Assembly (NCBI GenBank): GCA_012837465.1
Contig: DURG01000076.1
Span: forward strand, 1 to 12,821
Length of the DNA stretch: 12,821 bases
From: Propionibacterium sp.
Lineage (GTDB): Bacteria; Actinomycetota; Actinomycetes; Propionibacteriales; Propionibacteriaceae
Direction of reading: 5' to 3'
Under the pieces are notes generated by a model, which did not search any database, was not told where the DNA came from, and was given only the letters and a program-made list of their open reading frames with translations. The translations under genes and the position numbers were made by a program. Position 1 is the first letter of the stretch. The number at the start of each line of letters is the position of its first letter. This document shows, in pieces, positions 1-5,622 of the stretch.

Positions 1-737
1 AGGGACAGCACCGGCATGTCCAGCGAGCCGCTGACGTCGCCCGCCGGATACGAGGCGTACAGCAGGAGGCCCGCGACGGGGGAGTCGGGGTCTTCGTCGG
101 AATCGGCCTGCATGGCCGTGACGGTGCCGCCCAGCGAATGCCCGCCAACCACCCAGCGGTTCACGTCAGGCGCGGCCGAGCGTGCGTCGTCGAGCGCGCC
201 CAAGCTGAGGAACGCGATCCCCAGCGGCTGCTTCTCTATGACGACGACGTGGCCGGCCTCCGCCTGCGGGCGCAGCACGGCGGCGTAGGCCCGTGCCTCG
301 ACGCGCGCGCCCGGCTGGAAGAACAGCCCTGAGCCGTGGGCCTCTCCGACGGGGGTCATCACGATCAGGGACGAGGTTTCCGCCACGGTCACCGCGCCGT
401 CGGATGCCATGGCGGTGAGCGCCGGTTCCGCGGCGGTGAAGGGTCGCAGCCACGCGAGGGTGATGATCCACCCAGCCGCCAGCGTGAGAAGGGCCGCCCA
501 GCCTGCCAACCTCCAGCCGGTGCGCCGGCGGTCCCGCGCGATGGAGCGCCACAACCCCACTGCCGAACCGACCAGCGTGACCACCAGCAGGACGAGATAC
601 AGCGGATGGCCGTGCACGACGGCGCCCCACGCGGTGACCAGGATCCAGCCGACGACGAGGATCCCGGCGGCGGACACCAGTCGTCCCAGCCATCTGGTCA
701 CGCTGCCGGCTCGCTGCTCGCGCTGACTGTGCTCCAT
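1..737 (-). CDS. Membrane-anchored alpha/beta hydrolase, partial (C-terminus beyond left edge)
   Basis: The first 245 residues are visible and the frame stays open to base 1, so the 3' end is missing. The ATG at 737 has a GAGGAG ribosome site 5 nt upstream. Three hydrophobic segments (about residues 20-40, 45-62 and 76-97) are separated by an Arg-rich loop (65-76). By the positive-inside rule this places the N-terminus inside and the catalytic domain outside. From about residue 122 the sequence follows the alpha/beta hydrolase fold (Abhydrolase_5 type): a strand reading LIVMTP, a QPGARVEARAY stretch, VVVIEKQPLG, then the nucleophile elbow GGHSLGG with Ser201 as predicted nucleophile. The Asp and His of the triad would lie in the missing part. 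The substrate is unknown; related proteins are usually listed only as alpha/beta hydrolases. An ester or lipid substrate at the cell surface is inference. It is divergent from the hydrolase remnant and VapBC on the other side. Confidence 0.85.
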   Translation of the reverse strand, partial: MEHSQREQRAGSVTRWLGRLVSAAGILVVGWILVTAWGAVVHGHPLYLVLLVVTLVGSAVGLWRSIARDRRRTGWRLAGWAALLTLAAGWIITLAWLRPFTAAEPALTAMASDGAVTVAETSSLIVMTPVGEAHGSGLFFQPGARVEARAYAAVLRPQAEAGHVVVIEKQPLGIAFLSLGALDDARSAAPDVNRWVVGGHSLGGTVTAMQADSDEDPDSPVAGLLLYASYPAGDVSGSLDMPVLS

Positions 738-796
738 GGACACTCCTCAGGTTCGCGCCAGAGTACTAGCCGGACCGCCTCGACAGGATCGGCCGC

Positions 797-981
797 ATGT
801 CAGTCACTGCCTCCGAATGTTCCGCGCGCGTCGTTCGTGGGGCGTGACGATTGCGGTGTGTGATCTGGTTGGGGATGGCCCGCCTCTCCTGCTGCTGCAC
901 GGGCTCACGGGGAGTTCACGGGAGCTGCGTTCCCCGAGTGGATCGCGGTGCTGCGTTCCTGATTGCTCGACGGCGGGGTGA
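797..981 (+). pseudogene. Decayed N-terminal fragment of a second alpha/beta hydrolase
   Basis: An ATG at 797, with AGGA 8 nt upstream, opens a reading frame (MSVTASECSARVVRG) that stops after 16 codons at 845-847. From the GTG at 844, one frame over, the sequence reads VTIAVCDLVGDGPPLLLLHG then LTGSS, the typical first strands and oxyanion-hole HG of a soluble alpha/beta hydrolase. The switch falls at a GGGG run (839-842); adding one G would join the two parts in one frame. After LTGSS the sequence loses resemblance to the family and stops at 979-981 (frame 1) or 960-962 (frame 0, ending PEWIAVLRS). The remaining ~200 or more residues, including the catalytic Ser, are absent. It is therefore a relic, not a small gene. 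Homology is inferred from motif resemblance only. Confidence 0.55.
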
Positions 982-999
982 GGTAGCACTTGTGCTACC
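982..999. promoter_or_regulatory. Palindromic operator of the vapBC promoter
   Basis: GGTAGCAC-TT-GTGCTACC is a perfect 8-bp inverted repeat with a 2-nt centre, ending 8 nt before the vapB start. Antitoxins of the Phd/YefM and VapB groups commonly bind such palindromes over their own promoter, so this is the probable autoregulatory site. It overlaps the candidate -10 at 996-1001. Confidence 0.7.
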
Positions 1000-1001
1000 C
1001 T
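996..1001 (+). promoter_or_regulatory. Candidate -10 box for leaderless vapBC transcript
   Basis: TACCCT fits the actinobacterial TANNNT -10 pattern and lies 6 nt before the A of the vapB ATG at 1008. Transcription would start at or next to that A, giving a leaderless mRNA. No Shine-Dalgarno sequence precedes the ATG, which agrees. No clear -35 is visible 16-19 bp upstream. Confidence 0.45.
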
Positions 1002-1007
1002 CCTGTC

Positions 1008-1256
1008 ATGATCCATGTTGGGATTCGTGAACTGAGGCAGGACGCCTCTGGTCTGGTCCGCCGCGTCGAGGCCGGTGAAGAGATCACGATCACCGTCTCT
1101 GGCCGGCCCAGCGCTCGACTCGTTCCGCCCCGGCCCACTCAGTGGAGAACGTGGTCTGACGTTGCCGACCTGTTCCTCGGGACTGCTGATCCAGATTGGG
1201 CTGACGATCGTGAACTCCTGGACGGTTCCGTGCGTGACCCGTGGGCAACAGCGTGA
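1008..1256 (+). CDS. vapB: Type II antitoxin, Phd/YefM-fold VapB
   Basis: This 82-residue protein should bind and neutralise the PIN toxin encoded next and repress its own promoter. Residues about 3-40 (VGIRELRQDASGLVRRVEAG, then EEITITVSGRPSARLVP) match the Phd/YefM DNA-binding N-terminus: an early R-E-L-R motif, a helix ending VEAGE, then the ITxxGRPxARLVP strand pair. The rest (WRTWSDVADLFLG to DPWATA) is acidic and Trp-rich, as expected of the toxin-binding tail. The ATG at 1008 is preferred over the upstream TTG at 990 because 990 lies inside the operator palindrome. The 3' end overlaps vapC by the 4-nt GTGA arrangement at 1253-1256, suggesting translational coupling. Confidence 0.85.
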   Translation: MIHVGIRELRQDASGLVRRVEAGEEITITVSGRPSARLVPPRPTQWRTWSDVADLFLGTADPDWADDRELLDGSVRDPWATA

Positions 1257-1657
1257 GGAACGAGCCCGACGAAGGGGCACGTGGCCTCTTGGATACGAGC
1301 GTCGTGATCGCCGCGGACGTCTCGCCGCTGCCCGGTGAGCTTGCCATCAGTGCCGCCACGTTGGCTGAGCTGCACTTCGGAGTTCTGGTCGCAAGAACGC
1401 CCGATGTGCGGGCGGAGCGACTGCGACGGCTCAGCGTCCTGCAGCGACACTTCGACGCGTTGCCCCTCGACGAGCGGGTGGCCGCCAGCTACGGCCGGCT
1501 CGCTGCCGCCGTCGTCGACTCGGGTCGTCAACCGCGGAAAAGAGTGATGGATCTCCTGATCGCCGCTACGGCCCACGCCCACGACGCGGTGCTCTACACG
1601 CGCAACCCTGACGACTTCATCGGGCTGGACCATCTCGTCGAGATCCGGAGCGTCTAG
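1253..1657 (+). CDS. vapC: PIN-domain ribonuclease toxin VapC
   Basis: This 134-residue PIN protein is the predicted toxin of the pair. VapC proteins are Mg2+-dependent RNases that typically cut tRNA or rRNA. Counting from the GTG at 1253, the acidic site residues are visible: Asp14 in LLDTSVVIA, Glu39 in ATLAELHFG, Asp100 in VMDLLIAATA, and the TRNPDDF motif (117-122) with Asp121. The length is normal for VapC and all catalytic positions are present, so it should be active. The in-frame GTG at 1241 would give 4 extra residues. 1253 is preferred for its GTGA overlap with the vapB stop, though neither start has a clear ribosome site. The gene ends 5 nt before the HAD phosphatase, which may be co-transcribed. 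The RNA target cannot be read from the sequence. Confidence 0.88.
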   Translation: MRNEPDEGARGLLDTSVVIAADVSPLPGELAISAATLAELHFGVLVARTPDVRAERLRRLSVLQRHFDALPLDERVAASYGRLAAAVVDSGRQPRKRVMDLLIAATAHAHDAVLYTRNPDDFIGLDHLVEIRSV

Positions 1658-1662
1658 CGACC

Positions 1663-2316
1663 ATGTTCCGACCTGTTGCACTCTTCGACTTCGACGGCAC
1701 CCTGGCCGACACCATCCCCCTCATCGTGGATTCCTTCCACCACACGTTCGAGGCGTCGGGCATCCCCGCCTTCGACGAGGTGGTGATCCGATCGTGGATC
1801 GGGCGGCCGCTGATGTCGGTGTTCGCGGAGTACTTCCCCGGGCGCGAGGATGAACTGATCGCCACCTATCGCACCTGGAACCTGGCCCAGCACGACGCCC
1901 TCATCCGGCGCAGCGAAGGGATCGCCGAGCTGCTACAGGCCCTCGCCGAGCGGGGAATCGTCCTCGGCGTGGTGTCGTCGAAGAAGGCCGACACCGTCCG
2001 CCAGGGTCTGAGAGTGGTCGGTTTGGAGGGCCTGATCGACGTCGTGGCGGGCATGGATGAGACGGAGCGACACAAGCCGGAGCCCGATCCGTTGTTGTTC
2101 GCCGCCGCCCAACTCGGCGTCGATCCCGCCCACTGCGTCTACGTGGGCGACGCAGGTGTTGACGTCCTCGCAGCACGAGCGGCCGGGATGGCGGCCGTCG
2201 CCGTCACGTGGGGTGCTGGCACGCGTGGGGAGTTGGAGTCGCTCGGCCCTGCCGCCGTCGTTGATTCCGTCGCAGGGCTGAGCGACACCCTCCTCCAGGT
2301 GCCCGAACGGTCGTAG
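1663..2316 (+). CDS. HAD-superfamily phosphatase (Gph/PpaX-like)
   Basis: A 217-residue cytoplasmic HAD hydrolase of the phosphoglycolate phosphatase/pyrophosphatase-like group. All four HAD motifs are present: motif I DFDGTLAD (nucleophile Asp9, acid/base Asp11), motif II VVSSKK (Ser105), motif III Lys138 in KPEPDPLL, and motif IV VGDAGVD (Asp163, Asp167). The helical stretch between motif I and residue ~85 is a C1 cap, as in Gph and PpaX. The mechanism runs through a phospho-aspartate with Mg2+. The substrate could be phosphoglycolate, pyrophosphate or another small phosphate ester; the motifs do not separate these. It starts 5 nt after vapC stops with no strong ribosome site, so it probably shares that transcript at least in part. 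It is convergent with the MerR gene, with a 16-nt gap. Confidence 0.88.
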   Translation: MFRPVALFDFDGTLADTIPLIVDSFHHTFEASGIPAFDEVVIRSWIGRPLMSVFAEYFPGREDELIATYRTWNLAQHDALIRRSEGIAELLQALAERGIVLGVVSSKKADTVRQGLRVVGLEGLIDVVAGMDETERHKPEPDPLLFAAAQLGVDPAHCVYVGDAGVDVLAARAAGMAAVAVTWGAGTRGELESLGPAAVVDSVAGLSDTLLQVPERS

Positions 2317-2332
2317 CCGTCGACCTGTCGGT

Positions 2333-3220
2333 TCAGCCGAGCGTGGCCACCGTGACGGCAGCCTCGGCGACGACCGGCATCGATTCGTCGGCCGGCTGAT
2401 CGCCGACGGCACGCTGGCGCAGCATCTCGGTGCTGTCGATGCCGCGTGCTTCGAGGAACTCACTCAGGGCGATGAGTTCCTCGGGCGCCAACGGCCCGCC
2501 GGGAGCGTCGCTCAGCATGTCCGGCGAGTCATCGCTGACGCTGAACGTGACGAACGCCTCCTCGCGTTTCGGGAGCGTACCCGTTTCGATTCGCAATCCG
2601 GGCACGGCCAACGACGGCGACGCGTCCTCCAAGGTGAGGGACACCAGTTGGTCGACCACGGCGAACGAGCCGTTGACCGGCCGTAACCCGGTCCATCCCA
2701 TGCCGACCGGGCGGATGCCGGTGGCTTGAAGTGCTTCGGTCAGCTGGTCGAGGTGTCCCTCGATCTGATCAGCCGCCTCCTCGAGGGCCGACAGGTCGTC
2801 GGCATCCAGATGGAGGCGCTGCACCACGGCCACCCAGTGCTCCTCCTCGGCGGTGCGGAACTGAATCCTGTCCGCGGACGCCTTCCCAGCCTCGGTGCCT
2901 CCGTTGTCGAGAAGCCCTCGGTCGAGGGCCATGGCCCTGTCCTCAAGGTCGCGTCGGCGCGCCATCTCGGCCGCGTGATGCTGCAGGAGTTCGGCCAACC
3001 GGTCAGGCTCATCCAGCGCCGTCTTGACGTCCTCCACGCTCAGACCTGCCGTCCGCAGGATGCGGATGGTGGTGGCGGTGCGCAGCTGCGCCGCGCTGTA
3101 GCGACGGTAACCCGAATGGGGGTCGACGTCGGCCGGCGCGAGCAGCCCCCGCTCGTCGTAGAACCGCAGCGCCTTGACGCTGAGCCCCGTGCTCAGTGCG
3201 AATTCTCCGATGGTCATCAT
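2333..3220 (-). CDS. MerR-family transcriptional regulator with long C-terminal domain
   Basis: A 295-residue regulator. Residues 3-70 are a standard MerR winged helix: TIGEFALSTGLSVKALRFYD, then ERGLLAP, SGYRRYSAAQLR and the helix ending at LDEPD. A coiled-coil dimerisation helix follows (about 72-105). Residues ~118-295 form a separate C-terminal domain with no metal-site or redox cysteines; the protein has no cysteine at all. This argues against a metal or SoxR-type sensor and for an organic ligand, as in BmrR/TipA-type activators. I could not confidently match that domain to GyrI-like or TipAS folds. The first ATG of an ATG-ATG pair follows GAGGAGGA by 4 nt, which fixes the start at 3220. 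It is divergent from the flavin oxidoreductase gene, a possible target. Confidence 0.88.
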   Translation of the reverse strand: MMTIGEFALSTGLSVKALRFYDERGLLAPADVDPHSGYRRYSAAQLRTATTIRILRTAGLSVEDVKTALDEPDRLAELLQHHAAEMARRRDLEDRAMALDRGLLDNGGTEAGKASADRIQFRTAEEEHWVAVVQRLHLDADDLSALEEAADQIEGHLDQLTEALQATGIRPVGMGWTGLRPVNGSFAVVDQLVSLTLEDASPSLAVPGLRIETGTLPKREEAFVTFSVSDDSPDMLSDAPGGPLAPEELIALSEFLEARGIDSTEMLRQRAVGDQPADESMPVVAEAAVTVATLG

Positions 3221-3240
3221 GGTGTCCTCCTCGGGTCAAT

Positions 3241-3260
3241 TGCTGGCGCGGTTGCCAGCA
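3241..3260. promoter_or_regulatory. Inverted repeat in the merR leader/promoter
   Basis: TGCTGGC-gcggtt-GCCAGCA is a perfect 7-bp inverted repeat with a 6-nt spacer, ending 21 nt upstream of the MerR start. On the minus strand GATAAT (3265-3260), resembling a -10 box, touches its edge. It may be an operator near the transcription start or a small leader hairpin; no regulator can be assigned. Confidence 0.35.
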
Positions 3261-3271
3261 TTATCCAGCGT

Positions 3272-3297
3272 GAGCGCTCCCCTTGGAGGAGGGTCAA
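3272..3297 (-). promoter_or_regulatory. Candidate MerR-type promoter/operator (TTGACC plus CTCC/GGAG dyad)
   Basis: Read on the minus strand, TTGACC (3297-3292) is followed directly by an imperfect dyad, CTCCTCC-AA-GGGGAG. This is the usual arrangement at MerR-family promoters, where the dyad fills an over-long spacer. It lies upstream of the merR gene and suggests autoregulation. The -10 is unresolved: at 19 bp the hexamer is CACGCT (poor), while the better GATAAT is 26 bp away, too far for direct pairing. Confidence 0.4.
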
Positions 3298-3354
3298 GCG
3301 GGTGGATACGCGTGATCAGCGATGCGCTTAGCAGCCCACGCTTCCCTGGACCTT

Positions 3355-3383
3355 TTGGGAATAGTTGAGCCATCAACTAGGTT
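3355..3383 (+). promoter_or_regulatory. Promoter of the flavin oxidoreductase gene with embedded operator
   Basis: TTGGGA (3355-3360) and TAGGTT (3378-3383) are separated by exactly 17 bp. The spacer is filled by a perfect inverted repeat, TAGTTGA-gcca-TCAACTA (3362-3379), which also covers the first two bases of the -10. Dyads of this form are typical of MarR-family repressors, so repression by blocking polymerase is likely. The predicted start of transcription is ~3390, a few bases before the ATG at 3393, so the mRNA would be nearly leaderless. No MarR gene lies in the window. Confidence 0.55.
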
Positions 3384-3392
3384 GGGGTGATC

Positions 3393-4457
3393 ATGAGAGC
3401 TTTCGGATTCCTCAGCTTCGGGCACTACGGGCACGGCCGTGGTCCAGGCGACCCCAGCGCCCGCGACATGCTTCACGAAGCCATCGAATTGTCCGTCGGG
3501 GCCGACGAGATCGGCGTCAACGGCGCCTATTTCCGCGTGCACCACTTCGCCCGGCAGGCCGCGGCGCCCATGCCGCTGCTGTCGGCCATCGCCGCACGCA
3601 CCCGCCACATCGAGGTGGGCACCGGCGTGATCGATCTTCGCTACGAGAACCCCCTCTACCTGGCGGAGGAGGCAGCGGCGCTCGACCTCATTTCCGACGG
3701 CAGGGTGGCGCTCGGCGTCAGCCGTGGATCGCCGGAGCCGGCACTTCGCGGCTGGGAGGCCTTCGGCTACGCGGGCTCCACGGACCCCCGTGGCGCCGAT
3801 CTCGCGCGCCCGAAGTTCGAGCAGTTCATGGCCGCCATCCGTGGCGAGGGGATGGCCGACGCCGACCCGGCGCAGTTCGGCCGCACCGGCAAGCTCGCCA
3901 TCGAGCCGCATTCACCCGGGCTCGACCGCCGCATCTGGTGGGGCGCCGGCACCCGCGAGACCGCGGAGTGGGCGGCCACCCAGGGCGTCAACCTCATGAG
4001 CTCGACCCTGCTCACCGAGGCGACGGGGGACGCTTTCGCGGATCTCCAGGCCGAGCAGATCGAGCGCTACCGCGCCGCCTGGCGAGCCGCCGGCCACGAG
4101 CACACGCCCCGCGTGTCGGTCAGCCGCAGCATCTTCCCGCTCATCAACGACGTGGACCGCAGCTACTTCGGCCTCCGCGGCCAGCAGGGTCGCGACCAGG
4201 TGGGCGTCATCGACGGCTTCACCTCCACGTTCGGCAAGACCTACGCCGCCGAGCCCGACGAACTGATCGAGCAACTCAAGGGCGACGCCGCGGTGCAGGC
4301 CGCCGACACCGTCATGCTGACCATTCCGACGCAGCTCGGCGTGGACTACAACCTCCACGTCCTCAACGCCTTCGCGGAGCACGTCGCGCCGGCTCTGGGA
4401 TGGCGACCCAACACCGATGGCCCCGTCGAGGGGTACCCGATCGGTCACCAGGCCTGA
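3393..4457 (+). CDS. LLM-class (luciferase-like) flavin-dependent oxidoreductase
   Basis: A 354-residue protein of the bacterial luciferase-like monooxygenase family, which forms TIM barrels that use FMNH2 or F420H2. Visible family features are an N-terminal FGFLSFGHYG strand, ELSVGADEIGVNGAYFRVHHF (about 32-52), the TRHIEVGTGVIDLRYENPLYLAEEAAALDLISDGR region (about 70-104, described here by its TGV, NP and DxxSxGR signatures), VALGVSRGSPE, and a later RRIWWGAGTRETAEWA segment resembling the SSD/TG cofactor loop. No signal peptide is seen, so it is cytoplasmic. The ATG at 3393 is chosen over the GTG at 3387 because the predicted transcript begins near 3390. The substrate and the choice of FMN or F420 cannot be decided; actinobacteria use both. 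The gene is divergent from merR and converges on dppF with only 7 nt between stop codons. Confidence 0.87.
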   Translation: MRAFGFLSFGHYGHGRGPGDPSARDMLHEAIELSVGADEIGVNGAYFRVHHFARQAAAPMPLLSAIAARTRHIEVGTGVIDLRYENPLYLAEEAAALDLISDGRVALGVSRGSPEPALRGWEAFGYAGSTDPRGADLARPKFEQFMAAIRGEGMADADPAQFGRTGKLAIEPHSPGLDRRIWWGAGTRETAEWAATQGVNLMSSTLLTEATGDAFADLQAEQIERYRAAWRAAGHEHTPRVSVSRSIFPLINDVDRSYFGLRGQQGRDQVGVIDGFTSTFGKTYAAEPDELIEQLKGDAAVQAADTVMLTIPTQLGVDYNLHVLNAFAEHVAPALGWRPNTDGPVEGYPIGHQA

Positions 4458-4464
4458 GCCCGCT

Positions 4465-5622
4465 CTACGGCTTCGGGATGCCCACCACGTTGGCGAACAG
4501 CGACGACGCCTCGCCGTCGTCCGACTGCACGTCGGTCGGGTCCGTGAGGCTGGTGTCCGCCGCGTGCGGTTGGAGGTCTCCGCTCTGGATCTGCTCGGCC
4601 CAGTGGCATGCCACCCTGTGGGACTCGGGCACGCCATCGATCTGCACCAACCGCAACTGGGGCCGCTCATCGTCGCACCGGGTCTCCTGCCGCCACGGGC
4701 AGCGGGTGTGGAACCTGCAGCCCGAGGGCGGATTGGCGGGGGAGGGCAGGTCGCCTGCGAGCAGGATCTGTTCGCGCTGATCCTCCACCAGCGGATCCGG
4801 CACCGGCACAGCCGAGAGCAGGGCGCGCGTGTAGGGATGCAGCGGCATGGCGTACAGGTCGTCGGCCTCCGCCTCCTCGGCGAGCGCGCCCAGATACATG
4901 ACGCCGATCCGGTCGCTGATGTGGCGCACCACTGCCAGATCGTGGGCGATCAGCAGGTACGTCAACCCGAACTCCTGCTGCAGGTCCTCCATCAGGTTGA
5001 TGACCTGCGCCTGGACTGAGACGTCGAGGGCCGAGACAGGCTCGTCGGCGACGATGAGCTGCGGGTCCACCGACAACGCGCGGGCGATCCCGATGCGCTG
5101 GCGCTGCCCGCCGGAGAACTCATGCGGGTACTTGCCCAGCGCCGTGCGCGGCAGACCGACGGCGGCCAGCAGTTCGACGAGTCGCTCCTTCGCCGCCGAG
5201 CCCTTCGCCAGGTCGTGCGCCTGCATGCCCTCCAGCAGGAGTTGCTCGACGGTCTGGCGGGGGTCGAGGCTGCCAAGAGGATCCTGGAAGACCATCTGCA
5301 TGTGTTGGCGCTGCCTGCGCAGCGCCTCGCCCCTGAGCGAGGCGAGGTCCACGCCGTCGAAGAACACCTCCCCCTCCGTGAGGGGCTCCAGTTGCAGGAG
5401 CGCCCGGCCCAGCGTCGACTTGCCGCAACCCGATTCGCCGACGAGGCCGTAGGTCTCGCCCCGCCTGATCTGCAGGTCCACCCCGTCGACTGCGTACACG
5501 TGGCCCACGGTGCGGTCGAAGATGAAGCCCTTCTTGATGGGGAAGTGCACCTTCAGCCCGCGGATGTCGACGAGCACGTCCCGCTCCACGGATTCGACGG
5601 TGCGTTCGGCGTCGGCGCTCAT
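4465..5622 (-). CDS. dppF: Peptide ABC transporter ATP-binding protein DppF/OppF
   Basis: The second ATPase of the peptide importer (385 residues), binding ATP at the inner face of the membrane to drive DppB/C. Motifs are Walker A GESGCGKST (62-70), Q-loop Gln113, signature SGGQRQ (170-175), Walker B LIVADEP (189-195) and switch His227. The C-terminal oligopeptide-transporter domain holds four cysteines (302, 308, 316, 339) in the GCxFxxRC...C...CH pattern. This domain carries an iron-sulfur cluster in a characterised mycobacterial Opp ATPase, so a cluster here is inference. A polar ~40-residue tail after Cys339 extends past the usual family end. The ATG at 5622 is chosen because GGGAGG lies 6 nt upstream and it overlaps the dppD stop as ATGA. 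The frame is open further, to a TTG at 5649. Confidence 0.93.
   Translation of the reverse strand: MSADAERTVESVERDVLVDIRGLKVHFPIKKGFIFDRTVGHVYAVDGVDLQIRRGETYGLVGESGCGKSTLGRALLQLEPLTEGEVFFDGVDLASLRGEALRRQRQHMQMVFQDPLGSLDPRQTVEQLLLEGMQAHDLAKGSAAKERLVELLAAVGLPRTALGKYPHEFSGGQRQRIGIARALSVDPQLIVADEPVSALDVSVQAQVINLMEDLQQEFGLTYLLIAHDLAVVRHISDRIGVMYLGALAEEAEADDLYAMPLHPYTRALLSAVPVPDPLVEDQREQILLAGDLPSPANPPSGCRFHTRCPWRQETRCDDERPQLRLVQIDGVPESHRVACHWAEQIQSGDLQPHAADTSLTDPTDVQSDDGEASSLFANVVGIPKP

Noticed and set aside
166..693. A 175-codon minus-strand frame in the first gene
   Set aside because: It is Arg-rich off-frame sequence. The correct frame, from the ATG at 737, gives three membrane helices and GGHSLGG.
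2305..2334. Possible bidirectional terminator between the HAD phosphatase and merR (GGTCG/CGACC stem)
   Set aside because: Only a 5-bp stem with a 7-nt loop and no T-run on either side; too weak to call.
3365..4780. A 471-codon plus-strand frame overlapping the flavin oxidoreductase
   Set aside because: The product is Arg/Pro/Gly-rich low-complexity sequence typical of an off-frame read, and it crosses the end of the real gene into dppF antisense.
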